Part shown: positions 34,880 to 43,015 of the stretch, in pieces | Position numbering within the stretch: position 1 is the first letter of the stretch | Layout of the letters: each line of letters starts with the position of its first letter | Origin: Actinophytocola oryzae | GTDB lineage: Bacteria > Actinomycetota > Actinomycetes > Mycobacteriales > Pseudonocardiaceae | Reading direction: 5' to 3' | NCBI RefSeq assembly: GCF_004364325.1 | Contig: NZ_SOCP01000020.1 | Coordinates: forward strand, 1-64,000 | Length of the DNA: 64,000 bases | The notes under the pieces: model-generated | The model's input: the letters and a program-made list of their open reading frames with translations, nothing else | Told to the model about the DNA's origin: nothing | Databases searched by the model: none | Position numbers and translations under genes: made by a program

Positions 34880-35179
34880 CTACGTGGCCACGGCTAGCGT
34901 GCGCTTCTCCACCTTGATGATGGCCTCCCGCTCACCCTCGGAGAGGCCACCCCAGATCCCGTACGGCTCGTGCACCGCGAGCGCGTGACGACGGCACATC
35001 TCCAACACGGGACACGCCTGGCAGATCGCCTTCGCTCGTGCCTCGCGCCGGGCCCGCGCCGGGCCGCGCTCACCGTCGGGGTGGAAAAAGAACGCACTGT
35101 CCATGCCGCGGCAGGACCCATCGAGCTGCCAGTCCCACACGTCCGCGTTGGGCCCGGGGAGCCTCCGAGTGTCTGCCAT
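34880..35179 (-). CDS. whiD: WhiB-family iron-sulfur regulator (WhiD/WhiB3 type)
   Basis: A 99-residue Wbl protein starting at ATG 35177-35179. Four Fe-S cysteines are visible: one in GSCRGMD, then CQACPVLEMC and its preceding spacing. The G[I/V]WGG turn (YGIWGGLSEGEREAI) and the basic end follow. Position next to groEL and the sigD-guaB block matches whiB3 of Mycobacterium and whiD of Streptomyces, which binds a 4Fe-4S cluster, partners the main sigma factor and affects redox homeostasis or late sporulation. It is convergent to groEL. Confidence 0.9.
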   Translation of the reverse strand: MADTRRLPGPNADVWDWQLDGSCRGMDSAFFFHPDGERGPARARREARAKAICQACPVLEMCRRHALAVHEPYGIWGGLSEGEREAIIKVEKRTLAVAT

Positions 35180-35381
35180 GGTGACCGCCTCCCTCGCCGG
35201 CTGTTCGCACTGACCGGCTACTCCATTCGGTGCAGCGGGACCAACGCTAGAACCGCGCCAAAGCTTGTTCAAGAGTGATCGACTCATTGGTCAGGGGATT
35301 CAACCGATCGGTGAACCGCCTCCACGCTGCGTGTTCGTCGATCCAGTTGCCGCAGCCCCGTGATCACCCGACGATGGGAGG

Positions 35382-36350
35382 GTGGCGACGAAAGAGAGAT
35401 CAGTGGGCGATCACTTCCGAGTCCCCCTGATCGACGCTGAGGACGAGACGCTGCCGGTCGCGGCCGTGGCACGCAGGCTGGGGGTGGCGCCGGCGACTTT
35501 GCGCACGTGGGACCGCAGATACGGCATGGGGCCGCGCGCTCACACGACCGGTCGGCACCGCCGGTACACCCACGACGACATCGCGCGGCTCGAGGTGATG
35601 CAGCAGGTCCTCCTGCGTGGCGCGACACCGGCCGAGGCGGCAGGGTACGCGCTGCGCACGTCCGCGCCACCCGAACCGGCGATCGTCGCGCCGAGTGACG
35701 GCGGCGCGTCCCTGTTCCGCGAGTTCAGCACCCGGTCGTCCTCGGTGCTCGGTCTTTCCCGTGCCGCGATGGCCATGGACGCGGTCGCCGCCCAGCGGCT
35801 CATCAGCGACGGCATCGAGGCGCTCGGCGTCGTGGCGGTGTGGGACGGCGTGGTCCGACCGGTCCTCGCCGCGCTCGCCAGCAGGTGGGAACTGGCCGGC
35901 GAGTGCGTCGAGATCGAGCACTTCGTCCACGAGTGCGCGCTGGCGGCCATGATCGGCGCGACCCCGGTGGTGGCCACGCCACGCAACCCACGCCCGGTGC
36001 TGCTGTGCTGCGCGCCGGACGAGCAGCACTCGCTGCCCCTCTATGTACTGCGTGCGGCGCTGGCCAGGGACGGGATCGGCACGCAGATGCTCGGCGCCGC
36101 CCTGCCGACCGCGGCGCTCGCCTCCGCGGTCCGCAGGACCGGGCCCGCCGCCGTCGCCGTCTGGGCACAGCTTCCCCGGCACGCCGACGCGGAGGTGTTC
36201 GAGGAGGTGCCGAGGACCCGGCAGCGCGTGCGCCTCTTCGCGTGCGGGCCGGGCTGGTTCGCGACCGAGCTGCCGGACCGCGTCGACCGCCTCGACGACC
36301 TGTCCGACGCACTGCACCGGATAGAGACCCTGGTCGGCGTCACGCGCTGA
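35382..36350 (+). CDS. MerR-family regulator with a CarH-like cobalamin domain
   Basis: A 322-residue protein. The N-terminal MerR HTH (LPVAAVARRLGVAPATLRTWDRRYGMGPRAHTTGRHRRYTHDDIARLEVMQ) is followed by a helical bundle and a Rossmann-like end, the layout of CarH/LitR photoreceptors. In the helical part RWELAGECVEIEHFVHE fits the Wx9EH motif that caps the upper face of adenosylcobalamin. The C-terminal part has DEQHSLPLYVLRAALARDGIGTQMLGAALP in the place of ExHxxG...SxL. The third motif residue G is not kept, so lower-face His binding is uncertain. Start GTG 35382, with GTG 35403 as alternative. It is divergent from whiD and ends 3 bases before a convergent lipoprotein gene. Confidence 0.78.
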   Translation: MATKERSVGDHFRVPLIDAEDETLPVAAVARRLGVAPATLRTWDRRYGMGPRAHTTGRHRRYTHDDIARLEVMQQVLLRGATPAEAAGYALRTSAPPEPAIVAPSDGGASLFREFSTRSSSVLGLSRAAMAMDAVAAQRLISDGIEALGVVAVWDGVVRPVLAALASRWELAGECVEIEHFVHECALAAMIGATPVVATPRNPRPVLLCCAPDEQHSLPLYVLRAALARDGIGTQMLGAALPTAALASAVRRTGPAAVAVWAQLPRHADAEVFEEVPRTRQRVRLFACGPGWFATELPDRVDRLDDLSDALHRIETLVGVTR

Positions 36351-36353
36351 GCG

Positions 36354-36836
36354 TCACGGCACGGTCGTCGTGGTGGCCGTCCCGTCGGTGGTCGTCGTGG
36401 TCGTCGTGGTCGTCGTGGTCGTCGTCGAGCCGGTCGTGGTCGTGGTGGTGGGGGACGTCGACGTCGTGGTGGTCACGGTCGTGGTGGTCGTCGTCTCGTC
36501 GGACTCGCCCGGCGCGGCCTTCGCCCTGCCGGACACGCACGAGTCGACGAAGAACTCGCGGATCTGGTCCGCCCACTCCTTCGACACGCCGCCGTCGGGC
36601 TCGTCGCTCGGGTAGTCGTCCGGTCGGGTGAGGCCCGCGAACGCCCTGCCGCACCGCTCCTTGTCGATCCGGGGAGCGTCCTGGTCGCGGAGCAGCTGTC
36701 CGGTCTCGGCGCCCTGCTGGGCGACCTGTCTGAGGTAGACGAGGCGCTCCTCCGTGGTCGGCACCGAGGAGGTGCAGGCGGCGACCGGCAGGACCGCCAG
36801 GAGCGCGAGGGTGGGGATCGCATGTCGGGGTCGCAT
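36354..36836 (-). CDS. Secreted lipoprotein with a poly-Thr tail
   Basis: A 160-residue protein with a signal peptide and lipobox (LALLAVLPVAAC, Cys21). The mature part (TSSVPTTEERLVYLRQVAQQGAETGQLLRDQ, one Cys pair in KERCGRAF and VDSCVSGR) resembles small actinobacterial lipoproteins of unknown function. From about residue 115 it is nearly all Thr, broken by Ser, Pro and Gly. The Thr-rich tail would be an extended, possibly O-mannosylated cell-wall spacer. Function unknown. Confidence 0.75.
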   Translation of the reverse strand: MRPRHAIPTLALLAVLPVAACTSSVPTTEERLVYLRQVAQQGAETGQLLRDQDAPRIDKERCGRAFAGLTRPDDYPSDEPDGGVSKEWADQIREFFVDSCVSGRAKAAPGESDETTTTTTVTTTTSTSPTTTTTTGSTTTTTTTTTTTTTDGTATTTTVP

Positions 36837-36930
36837 GGCGCGGAACCGTAACGCGCCGAAACTGTCGGTGGGCGTCGGTAGGCTTGACACCGGGGGCCGG
36901 AGGCGTTCCCCAACCAGCATCGGGGGAGCT

Positions 36931-37716
36931 GTGACCACGCTCGAAGACGCGGCGTTCGGGAGTCGTCCCGACCTGGCCGTGACCGCCGACCCGGTCGAAC
37001 CGGAGCCGAGGTGGCTCGCCGCCGTCGTGCTCGGGGCCCAGGGCCGGTACGCGCGTGCCGCCACGCTCCTCACCCCTCTCCTCCGGCGCACCGACGACCT
37101 CGGCGCACTGGCCGCCGCCACACTCGCCGCCCACCGCCGCCAGCTCGGCGGCCACGCGGCGGCCAGGCCGCTCGACGCGCGTGCCCTCGCGCACGCCACC
37201 GGTGACGACGCCCGCGCCGACGCGCTGCTCGGGCTCGCCGCCGACGCCGTCGGCGTGGGCAGGCTCGACGAGGCGAGGCGCCTCAGGGACCGGGCACCCC
37301 GCACGACCTGGCGGGCGCGGGTACGTGGCTGCTGGGTCGCCGCGGAGATCGAGCTGTGCGCAGGCAGGCCCGGCGCCGCCCTGCCGCACGCCGAGCGGGC
37401 CGCGGAGGACGCCGTCGGCACACGGCACCGGATCAAGTCGGACATCGTCCTGGCGGCGGCACTCGCCGGAGCCGACCGTCCCATGGCCCGAAAGCTGGTC
37501 ACCCGGGCGCGGGACGACGCTACTGATCTGAACGTGTTGTCGCTGGTCTGGCCTGCGTCACTGCTCCTGGCCGATATTGACCCGGACGAGGCACCCTCAC
37601 ATCGTCGGCGCGCGGACGATGTCCTACACAGTGTGTTACTGAGAACGGACCCACGTGGGCGCGCTCTCGCCCAACGCTCTCCGTGGGTACCCGACACGAC
37701 TGGCCCAACCGGGTGA
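36931..37716 (+). CDS. TPR-like protein of the sigD region (Rv3415c-like)
   Basis: A 261-residue, Ala/Arg-rich helical protein with GGGGGAG before the GTG start. Repeated helical hairpins (WLAAVVLGAQGRYARAATLLTPLLRRTDDLGALAAATLAAHRRQLGG and later GRLDEARRLRDRAPR, GRPGAALPHAERAAEDA) look like degenerate tetratricopeptide repeats. Its place between whiD and sigD matches the uncharacterised Rv3415c family of Mycobacterium. A scaffold or regulatory role is likely but unproven. Confidence 0.65.
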   Translation: MTTLEDAAFGSRPDLAVTADPVEPEPRWLAAVVLGAQGRYARAATLLTPLLRRTDDLGALAAATLAAHRRQLGGHAAARPLDARALAHATGDDARADALLGLAADAVGVGRLDEARRLRDRAPRTTWRARVRGCWVAAEIELCAGRPGAALPHAERAAEDAVGTRHRIKSDIVLAAALAGADRPMARKLVTRARDDATDLNVLSLVWPASLLLADIDPDEAPSHRRRADDVLHSVLLRTDPRGRALAQRSPWVPDTTGPTG

Positions 37717-37837
37717 ACACGGACGCTCGGACATCTGGGCGAACTGGTCAGCAGATTTACCACCAGATCGTGTCAAGGTTCGCCCCGAAGCGTCCGATAG
37801 GGAGTAGTACGTCACTCGGCTGCAGGAAGGAGTCCCC

Positions 37838-38434
37838 GTGACGACGGTCTTGATTTGCGACGATCGCCGCGGCGTGCGGGAAGGACTGACCCGTGTCATG
37901 TCCGCGGTCCCAGGTGTGAGTCGCATCGACTGCGTAGCGCACGGTGACGAGCTGCTCGCCCGATTCTCCCGCGCTCCGGTCGACGTGGTGCTGGTCGGCA
38001 CTCAACGCGCGGTACCCACCGGTGTTGAGGCCACTCGGCGCCTGGTGTCGGCGAACCCGACGGCGAACGTCATCGTGTTCGGTGCCCCGGACGACGCGAG
38101 CAGCATCGCGGCGGCCATCGCGGGCGGTGCTCGTGGCTATCTCCGGTGGGACGCGTCCCGCCCGGAGCTGGTCGCGGCGCTGGCCCACACGCTGGCCAGC
38201 ACCTCGGTACCGGCGCCTCGTCAACCGTCCGACCCAGGCGTCCAGCTCACCGACCGCGAGCTGCAGGTGCTTCGCGGGATGGCGATGGGCAAGAGCAACG
38301 GACAGATCGGGCGCGAGCTCTACCTGTCCGAGGACACGGTGAAGACGCACGCGCGGCGTCTGTTCCGCAAGCTCGGTGTGCGGGATCGTGCTCAGGCCGT
38401 GGCGCACGGCTTCCGCAGAGGGCTCGTCTCCTAG
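37838..38434 (+). CDS. bldM: BldM-like orphan response regulator lacking the phospho-acceptor Asp
   Basis: A 198-residue receiver plus LuxR-type HTH protein with GGAAGGAG before the GTG start. The HTH half (LTDRELQVLRGMAMGKSNGQIGRELYLSEDTVKTHARRLFRKLGVRDRAQAVAHGF) is close to BldM of Streptomyces, which also lies in the guaB-sigD-whiD region. The receiver keeps the acidic pair (CDD, 8-9), but the phosphorylation Asp54 is Gly (VVLVGTQ). It should therefore act without phosphorylation, as an aspartate-less regulator that may dimerise with itself or a partner and control development or the neighbouring genes. Confidence 0.85.
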   Translation: MTTVLICDDRRGVREGLTRVMSAVPGVSRIDCVAHGDELLARFSRAPVDVVLVGTQRAVPTGVEATRRLVSANPTANVIVFGAPDDASSIAAAIAGGARGYLRWDASRPELVAALAHTLASTSVPAPRQPSDPGVQLTDRELQVLRGMAMGKSNGQIGRELYLSEDTVKTHARRLFRKLGVRDRAQAVAHGFRRGLVS

Positions 38435-38444
38435 GCTCTCCCGT

Positions 38445-39119
38445 GTGACTGGTTCCGAGCTGGCTGAGTCTGGCGACAGGGATGGGTCTGCCAGGCTGGG
38501 TGAGTCCGGGACGCCTGAGGGCGGGGAGCATGGAGAGTCGACCGGCTCCACCCCCGTCCTCGAGTCGGACGAGGACCTGAACGAACACGACGGTATCGAC
38601 GGCGAGTATCGGGGCCGGCCCTTCTGGGCCCGGACCTCGACGCTCGTCGTCTTTGTCGTGGCGCTCCTCGTGCTCTCCGGTGCCGTCACCGCGTGGTTGC
38701 GGATCTCGGACCTGCAGGACCGCCTCGACACGCTGGAGGCGCAAACGCTTGCGGCCGAAGAGGCCAAGCAGGCGGCCATACCCCTCGCCGAGGATCTCGC
38801 GTCCTATGACTACCGGGATCTTGGTGGTAACTTCCGGCTGGTCAAGGCCAGTGCCACGCCGCACTTCTCCGGTCAGCTCACGCAGCTGACCGAGGAGCTG
38901 GGGCCGGAGCTGCAGCAGACCCGGGCTGTGGCGACGGCAACCGTTCGGTCCGCGGGCGTGGTGCGTGCCTCCGCCAGGGAGGTCGTCGTCGCTGTGTTCG
39001 TCGATCAGACAGTCACCAACACGCGGTCGTCGACGCCCCGCGTCGAGCCGAGCCGCATGGAGCTCACCCTGGTCAAACGGGGTGACACGTGGTGGTTGGA
39101 CCAGGCGGGGGAACTCTGA
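38445..39119 (+). CDS. Membrane-anchored protein with a Mce-associated-type periplasmic domain
   Basis: A 224-residue protein. A TAGGCT -10-like hexamer lies 7 bases before the GTG start, suggesting a leaderless transcript. The N-terminal about 65 residues are acidic and Gly/Ser/Glu-rich, likely disordered in the cytoplasm. One transmembrane helix (STLVVFVVALLVLSGAVTAWL) is followed by a coiled coil (LQDRLDTLEAQTLAAEEAKQAA) and an outer domain ending MELTLVKRGDTWWLDQAGEL, which resembles Mce-associated membrane proteins of the NTF2-like type. It lies between bldM and sigD. Function unknown. Confidence 0.7.
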   Translation: MTGSELAESGDRDGSARLGESGTPEGGEHGESTGSTPVLESDEDLNEHDGIDGEYRGRPFWARTSTLVVFVVALLVLSGAVTAWLRISDLQDRLDTLEAQTLAAEEAKQAAIPLAEDLASYDYRDLGGNFRLVKASATPHFSGQLTQLTEELGPELQQTRAVATATVRSAGVVRASAREVVVAVFVDQTVTNTRSSTPRVEPSRMELTLVKRGDTWWLDQAGEL

Positions 39120-39261
39120 TGGGTCACGTTCCGGTCAAGGCTGGGTCGTTTGTGTTGCGCGGTACGGTGGGTGACATCTCCGTCCGGGAATGCACAGCCC
39201 CCGCCGGAGCGTGGCACACAACTGACCGTACCTGCACGTAACATTGAGGCTGCTCGCTGCG

Positions 39262-39834
39262 ATGACCACATTGGGGGACGGACTGGACGCTTCTGTAGGC
39301 GCTGCCGTCGACGGCGACCCACGCGCCATTGACCGGGTGCTTGCGTCTGTTCGGCCCTTGGTCGTGCGGTACTGCCGCGCGCGAGTAGGGAGGCAGGAGC
39401 GATCCTTCGCCTCCGCGGACGACGTCGCACAGGAGGTGTGTCTGGCGGTGCTGACGGCATTGCCCGGCTACCGCGACCAGGGACGACCGTTCCTGGCGTT
39501 CGTGTACGGCATCGCCGCGCACAAGGTGGCCGACGCTCACCGTGCCGCCGGACGTAATCGATCCGAGCCCGTGGCCGATGTACCTGACGAGCCCGAGACC
39601 GACGCCGGGCCCGAACAGCGTGCCATGCAGCAGGACCTGTCGCGCCGGATGAAGGAGCTGCTCGACGTGTTGCCCGACAAGCAGCGGGACATCGTCCTGT
39701 TGCGGGTGGTCGTAGGCCTCTCGGCGGAGGAGACCGCGGAGGCCATCGGTTCGACCCCGGGCGCGGTGCGGGTGGCCCAGCACCGGGCACTTGCCCGGTT
39801 GCGGAAGACTCTGTCAGCGGAGGAGGTGGTCTGA
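39262..39834 (+). CDS. sigD: RNA polymerase sigma factor SigD (ECF type)
   Basis: A 190-residue ECF sigma factor. Region 2 includes RVLASVRPLVVRYCRARVGRQERSFASADDVAQEVCLAVLTALPGYRDQGRPFLAFVYGIAAHKVADAHR. Region 4 includes LLDVLPDKQRDIVLLRVVVGLSAEETAEAIGSTPGAVRVAQHRALARLR. ATG 39262 is chosen; a TTG at 39244 is a weaker alternative. Its stop overlaps nothing but lies one base before the anti-sigma start, the fixed sigD-rsdA arrangement of actinobacteria. In Mycobacterium SigD acts in stationary phase and starvation. Confidence 0.9.
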   Translation: MTTLGDGLDASVGAAVDGDPRAIDRVLASVRPLVVRYCRARVGRQERSFASADDVAQEVCLAVLTALPGYRDQGRPFLAFVYGIAAHKVADAHRAAGRNRSEPVADVPDEPETDAGPEQRAMQQDLSRRMKELLDVLPDKQRDIVLLRVVVGLSAEETAEAIGSTPGAVRVAQHRALARLRKTLSAEEVV

Positions 39835-39835
39835 G

Positions 39836-40741
39836 TTGAGTGATCGAAGAGATCGCGCCGAGCCGGACGTCCCCGACATCGAGGACGAGGCCATCGACCT
39901 CGCACTAGTGCACGCCGATGACGAGTATCTCGACATGCTCGCCGGCGTCGGGCTCGATGACCAGGACCGGGGGCTCGGCGGTTTCGGCGACGACCAACTG
40001 ACCGAACTTCTCATCGCCTGGCGCCGCGACGTCGACGCCGCACCCATCGACGAGGGCCTCGTCGACACCAAGCTCGCGACCGTCACGGTCCACGCCGCCC
40101 GCATGCGCCGCAAGAGCAGGCCCCGTCTGCTCGTGCCGGTCGCCGCGGCGGCTGCCGTGCTCGCCATCGCGTTCGCCGGCTTCGGCATGGCCGCCAGGGA
40201 CGCCCAGCCCGGCGACACCCTCTGGGCACTCACCAAGGTCCTCTACGCCGACCACGCCCGCTCCGTCGAGGCCGCCCAGGCGGTCAAGGACGACCTGCGC
40301 GAGGCCAAGGCCGCGCTGACCGAGGGCAACATCGACGTGGCCAAGTCCAAGCTCGAGGACGCGCACGCCGCGCTGCCGACCGTCCTGCCGGACGACGGCA
40401 AGAACGACCTCCTCGCCCAGCACGCCTCGCTGATGGCGCAGCTGCCGGGCAGCCCGTCCGACCAGGCAGGCTCGCCGCCGTCGCCGGACCCGTCGACCCA
40501 GCCGAACTCGGGCAGCTCCAGCGACTCGAGCGACAACAGCGGCAGCTCGACGGACACCCAGCCGACCGACCCGTCGACGGACCCGCAGACCCAGACCAGC
40601 TCGCCGGACACCAGCACCACGACGCCGCCGCCGACCAGTGAGAGTTCCCGCAACGACCCCGGTACCAGCGGGGAGACGACCGGCGAGCCTCGCATCGAGT
40701 CGACCAGCACGGCGGACGTGCCCGAGACCGAAAGCCCCTAG
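39836..40741 (+). CDS. rsdA: Anti-sigma-D factor RsdA
   Basis: A 301-residue protein starting with TTG 39836 behind AGGAGG. The N-terminal cytoplasmic region includes EPDVPDIEDEAIDLALVHADDEYLDMLAG and DQLTELLIAWRRDVDAAP, which match the SigD-binding stretch of RsdA. One transmembrane helix (LLVPVAAAAAVLAIAFAGFG, about residue 97-118) is followed by a helical segment and a long Ser/Thr/Pro/Asp-rich outer tail. In Mycobacterium RsdA is degraded by ClpXP1P2 to free SigD. It is co-transcribed with sigD and followed by a terminator. Confidence 0.85.
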   Translation: MSDRRDRAEPDVPDIEDEAIDLALVHADDEYLDMLAGVGLDDQDRGLGGFGDDQLTELLIAWRRDVDAAPIDEGLVDTKLATVTVHAARMRRKSRPRLLVPVAAAAAVLAIAFAGFGMAARDAQPGDTLWALTKVLYADHARSVEAAQAVKDDLREAKAALTEGNIDVAKSKLEDAHAALPTVLPDDGKNDLLAQHASLMAQLPGSPSDQAGSPPSPDPSTQPNSGSSSDSSDNSGSSTDTQPTDPSTDPQTQTSSPDTSTTTPPPTSESSRNDPGTSGETTGEPRIESTSTADVPETESP

Positions 40742-40762
40742 AGAACGGGGTGAGCCCACGGC

Positions 40763-40790
40763 GTGGGTCGGACCTCCTGGTCCGGCCCAC
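40763..40790 (+). terminator. Terminator after rsdA
   Basis: GTGGGTCGGACC (40763-40774) pairs with GGTCCGGCCCAC (40779-40790) around a TCCT loop, with one G-T wobble. It lies 22 bases after the rsdA stop. Confidence 0.75.
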
Positions 40791-40807
40791 GAGTAGGGTC
40801 GTTGACC

Positions 40808-40990
40808 ATGACCGCGGCGCATGTCTACAGCCAGGCGCCCCGCTGTGCGCACTGCGACGGTCGGGCGTTGCTGGTGAAGGAAGCCGCCCAGGCGCTCGCC
40901 GAGGAGTCGCTCGGCAAGCTGACCGCGAGCCAGTGCCCGAACGACGACGAGGGCTGGCACGTGCACGCGCCGGCCCTCGACCGCAAGTAA
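40808..40990 (+). CDS. Small conserved protein with a Cys-x2-Cys site
   Basis: A 60-residue protein, MTAAHVYSQAPRCAHCDGRALLVKEAAQ onward, with Cys at 13, 16 and about 46 plus two His near the end. It is possibly a minimal zinc ribbon, or a redox or RNA-related protein. I know of no assigned function. The ATG follows the GTTGACC stretch at close range, so translation may be near-leaderless. It ends 3 bases before the convergent DUF5319 gene. Confidence 0.6.
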   Translation: MTAAHVYSQAPRCAHCDGRALLVKEAAQALAEESLGKLTASQCPNDDEGWHVHAPALDRK

Positions 40991-40993
40991 CCC

Positions 40994-41392
40994 CTACGAG
41001 GACTTCGCCGTCTGCCTGGCCGCGGCCGTGATGCCGTCGGTGTACCCGCGGCAGTACTCCCAGCTGACGTACGCCGCCGGGTTCGGGTCGTACGCGGGTT
41101 CGTGCGGGCGCATGCGGCCGTCGGCGAGCAACTGCTCCAGCGAGGCACGCAGCAGCGCCCAGTCGTGGTAGTGCGGTTCCTGGCACTCGGCGCAGTCGAC
41201 CACCACCCCACGGACCGACCGCTGCTCCAGCAACGCCTGGTAAACGGCCAGGTCACGCAGGTCGGCGAGCAGCTCGTCGCGCTCCTGGGCCGAGACCGGC
41301 TCGGGGGCGTCCGAGTCCGCGGCGTCGAGTGCCCAGACGGGGTCATTGGGGTCACCCGCGAAGGGGTCGGGTGGCAGTGCGTCGTCCCTCAC
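40994..41392 (-). CDS. DUF5319 protein (Rv3412-like)
   Basis: A 132-residue acidic protein, using the GTG at 41390-41392. PPDPFAGDPNDPVWALDAAD, LLADLRDLAVYQALLEQRSVRGVVVDCAECQEPHYHDWALLRASLEQLL and the AYVSWEYCRGYTDG end are typical of the actinobacterial family next to guaB2. A Cys-x2-Cys-like CAECQEPHYHDW suggests metal binding. It is divergent from guaB with only 84 bases between, so they share a promoter region. Function unknown. Confidence 0.82.
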   Translation of the reverse strand: MRDDALPPDPFAGDPNDPVWALDAADSDAPEPVSAQERDELLADLRDLAVYQALLEQRSVRGVVVDCAECQEPHYHDWALLRASLEQLLADGRMRPHEPAYDPNPAAYVSWEYCRGYTDGITAAARQTAKSS

Positions 41393-41476
41393 GCCCCGCA
41401 CGGTACCGGGCGGGGCCGTCGTATGGTCCAGATACCATGGGTCAACTGCGGAAACCCCGTTACAAGAAGGGCCACG

Positions 41477-42979
41477 ATGACCACCGCTGAGGGGCTCCCG
41501 GCAAAGTTCGCCACACTCGGCCTCACGTTCGACGACGTGCTGCTGCTGCCGTCGGAGTCCGACGTCGTGCCAAGCGAGGTGGACACGAGCACCCGGCTGA
41601 CCCGCAACGTCTCCTTGCGCATCCCGCTGGTGTCCGCCGCCATGGACACCGTCACCGAGGCCCGCATGGCCATCGCCATGGCACGGCAGGGCGGCATCGG
41701 CATCCTGCAGCGCAACCTCTCCATCGAGGAGCACGCGCGCCAGGCCGAGACCGTCAAGCGGTCCGAGGCCGGCATGGTCACCGACCCGGTCACCTGCCTG
41801 CCGACCGCGACGCTCGCCGAGGTCGACGCGCTCTGCGCCCGCTACCGCATCTCCGGCCTGCCGGTCACCGACGGCGAGGGCACCCTCGTCGGCATCATCA
41901 CCAACCGCGACATGCGCTTCGAGGTGGACCACACGAAGCCGGTCAGCGAGGTCATGACCAAGGGCCCGCTGGTCACCGCGCAGGTCGGCGTGTCGGCCGA
42001 CTCCGCGCTCGGGTTGCTGCGCAGGCACAAGGTCGAGAAACTGCCGATCATCGACGGCGCCGGCAAGCTGCGTGGCCTGATCACCGTCAAGGACTTCGTC
42101 AAGACCGAGCAGTACCCCAACGCCACCAAGGACCCGGACGGCCGCCTGGTGTGCGGTGCCGCGGTCGGCGTCGGTGAGGACTCCTACAAGCGCGCGATGA
42201 CGCTGGCCGAGGCCGGTGTGGACGTCCTCATGGTCGACACCGCCCACGGCCACTCCCGCAGCGTCGTCGAGATGGTCCACAAGCTCAAGCAGGAGCTGGG
42301 TGACACGGTCGACGTCGTCGGCGGCAACGTCGCCACCCGTGCGGGCGCCCAGGCGCTGGTCGACGCTGGTGCAGACGGCGTCAAGGTCGGTGTCGGCCCG
42401 GGCTCGATCTGCACGACACGGGTCGTCGCGGGCGTCGGTGTGCCGCAGATCACCGCCATCTACAACGCCGACCAGGCGTGCAGGCCCGCGGGTATCCCGG
42501 TCATCGGCGACGGCGGCATCCAGTACTCCGGCGACATCGCGAAGGCCATCGCGTCCGGCGCGTCCGCGGTCATGCTCGGCAGCCTGCTCGCGGGCACCGC
42601 CGAGGCACCCGGCGACGTGATCCTCGTGAACGGCAAGCAGTTCAAGACCTACCGTGGCATGGGCTCGCTGGCCGCCATGCAGTCCAGGGGCGAGGCCAAG
42701 TCCTACTCCAAGGACCGCTACTTCCAGGACGACGTCCTCAGCGAGGACAAGCTCGTGCCGGAGGGCGTCGAGGGGCGGATCCCGTTCCGCGGCCCGCTGT
42801 CCCAGGTCGTGCACCAGCTCGTCGGCGGGCTGCGCTCCGGCATGGGCTACACCGGTTCACGCACCATCGCCGCACTGCAGGACGCCCAGCTGGTCCGGAT
42901 CACCGCGGCGGGGCTCAAGGAGAGCCACCCGCACGACGTGACCATGACCGTCGAGGCCCCGAACTACACCACCCGCTGA
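41477..42979 (+). CDS. guaB: IMP dehydrogenase
   Basis: A 500-residue IMPDH of full length with AGAAGG before the ATG. A TIM barrel is interrupted by two CBS domains (about 100-225: VTDPVTCLPTATLAEVDALCARYRISGLPV and TKGPLVTAQVGVSADSALGLLRRHKVEKLPI). The active-site loop has Cys312 in GPGSICTTR, and GDGGIQYSGDIAKAIASGASAVMLGS binds the phosphate. The flap GMGSLAAMQSRGEAKSYSKDRYF and RIPFRGPLSQVVHQLVGGLRSGMGYTG are present. It converts IMP to XMP with NAD, the committed step to GMP. Confidence 0.97.
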   Translation: MTTAEGLPAKFATLGLTFDDVLLLPSESDVVPSEVDTSTRLTRNVSLRIPLVSAAMDTVTEARMAIAMARQGGIGILQRNLSIEEHARQAETVKRSEAGMVTDPVTCLPTATLAEVDALCARYRISGLPVTDGEGTLVGIITNRDMRFEVDHTKPVSEVMTKGPLVTAQVGVSADSALGLLRRHKVEKLPIIDGAGKLRGLITVKDFVKTEQYPNATKDPDGRLVCGAAVGVGEDSYKRAMTLAEAGVDVLMVDTAHGHSRSVVEMVHKLKQELGDTVDVVGGNVATRAGAQALVDAGADGVKVGVGPGSICTTRVVAGVGVPQITAIYNADQACRPAGIPVIGDGGIQYSGDIAKAIASGASAVMLGSLLAGTAEAPGDVILVNGKQFKTYRGMGSLAAMQSRGEAKSYSKDRYFQDDVLSEDKLVPEGVEGRIPFRGPLSQVVHQLVGGLRSGMGYTGSRTIAALQDAQLVRITAAGLKESHPHDVTMTVEAPNYTTR

Positions 42980-43015
42980 CAGCGACACACTCGCTCCGCG
43001 AGAGGACCAGACAAA

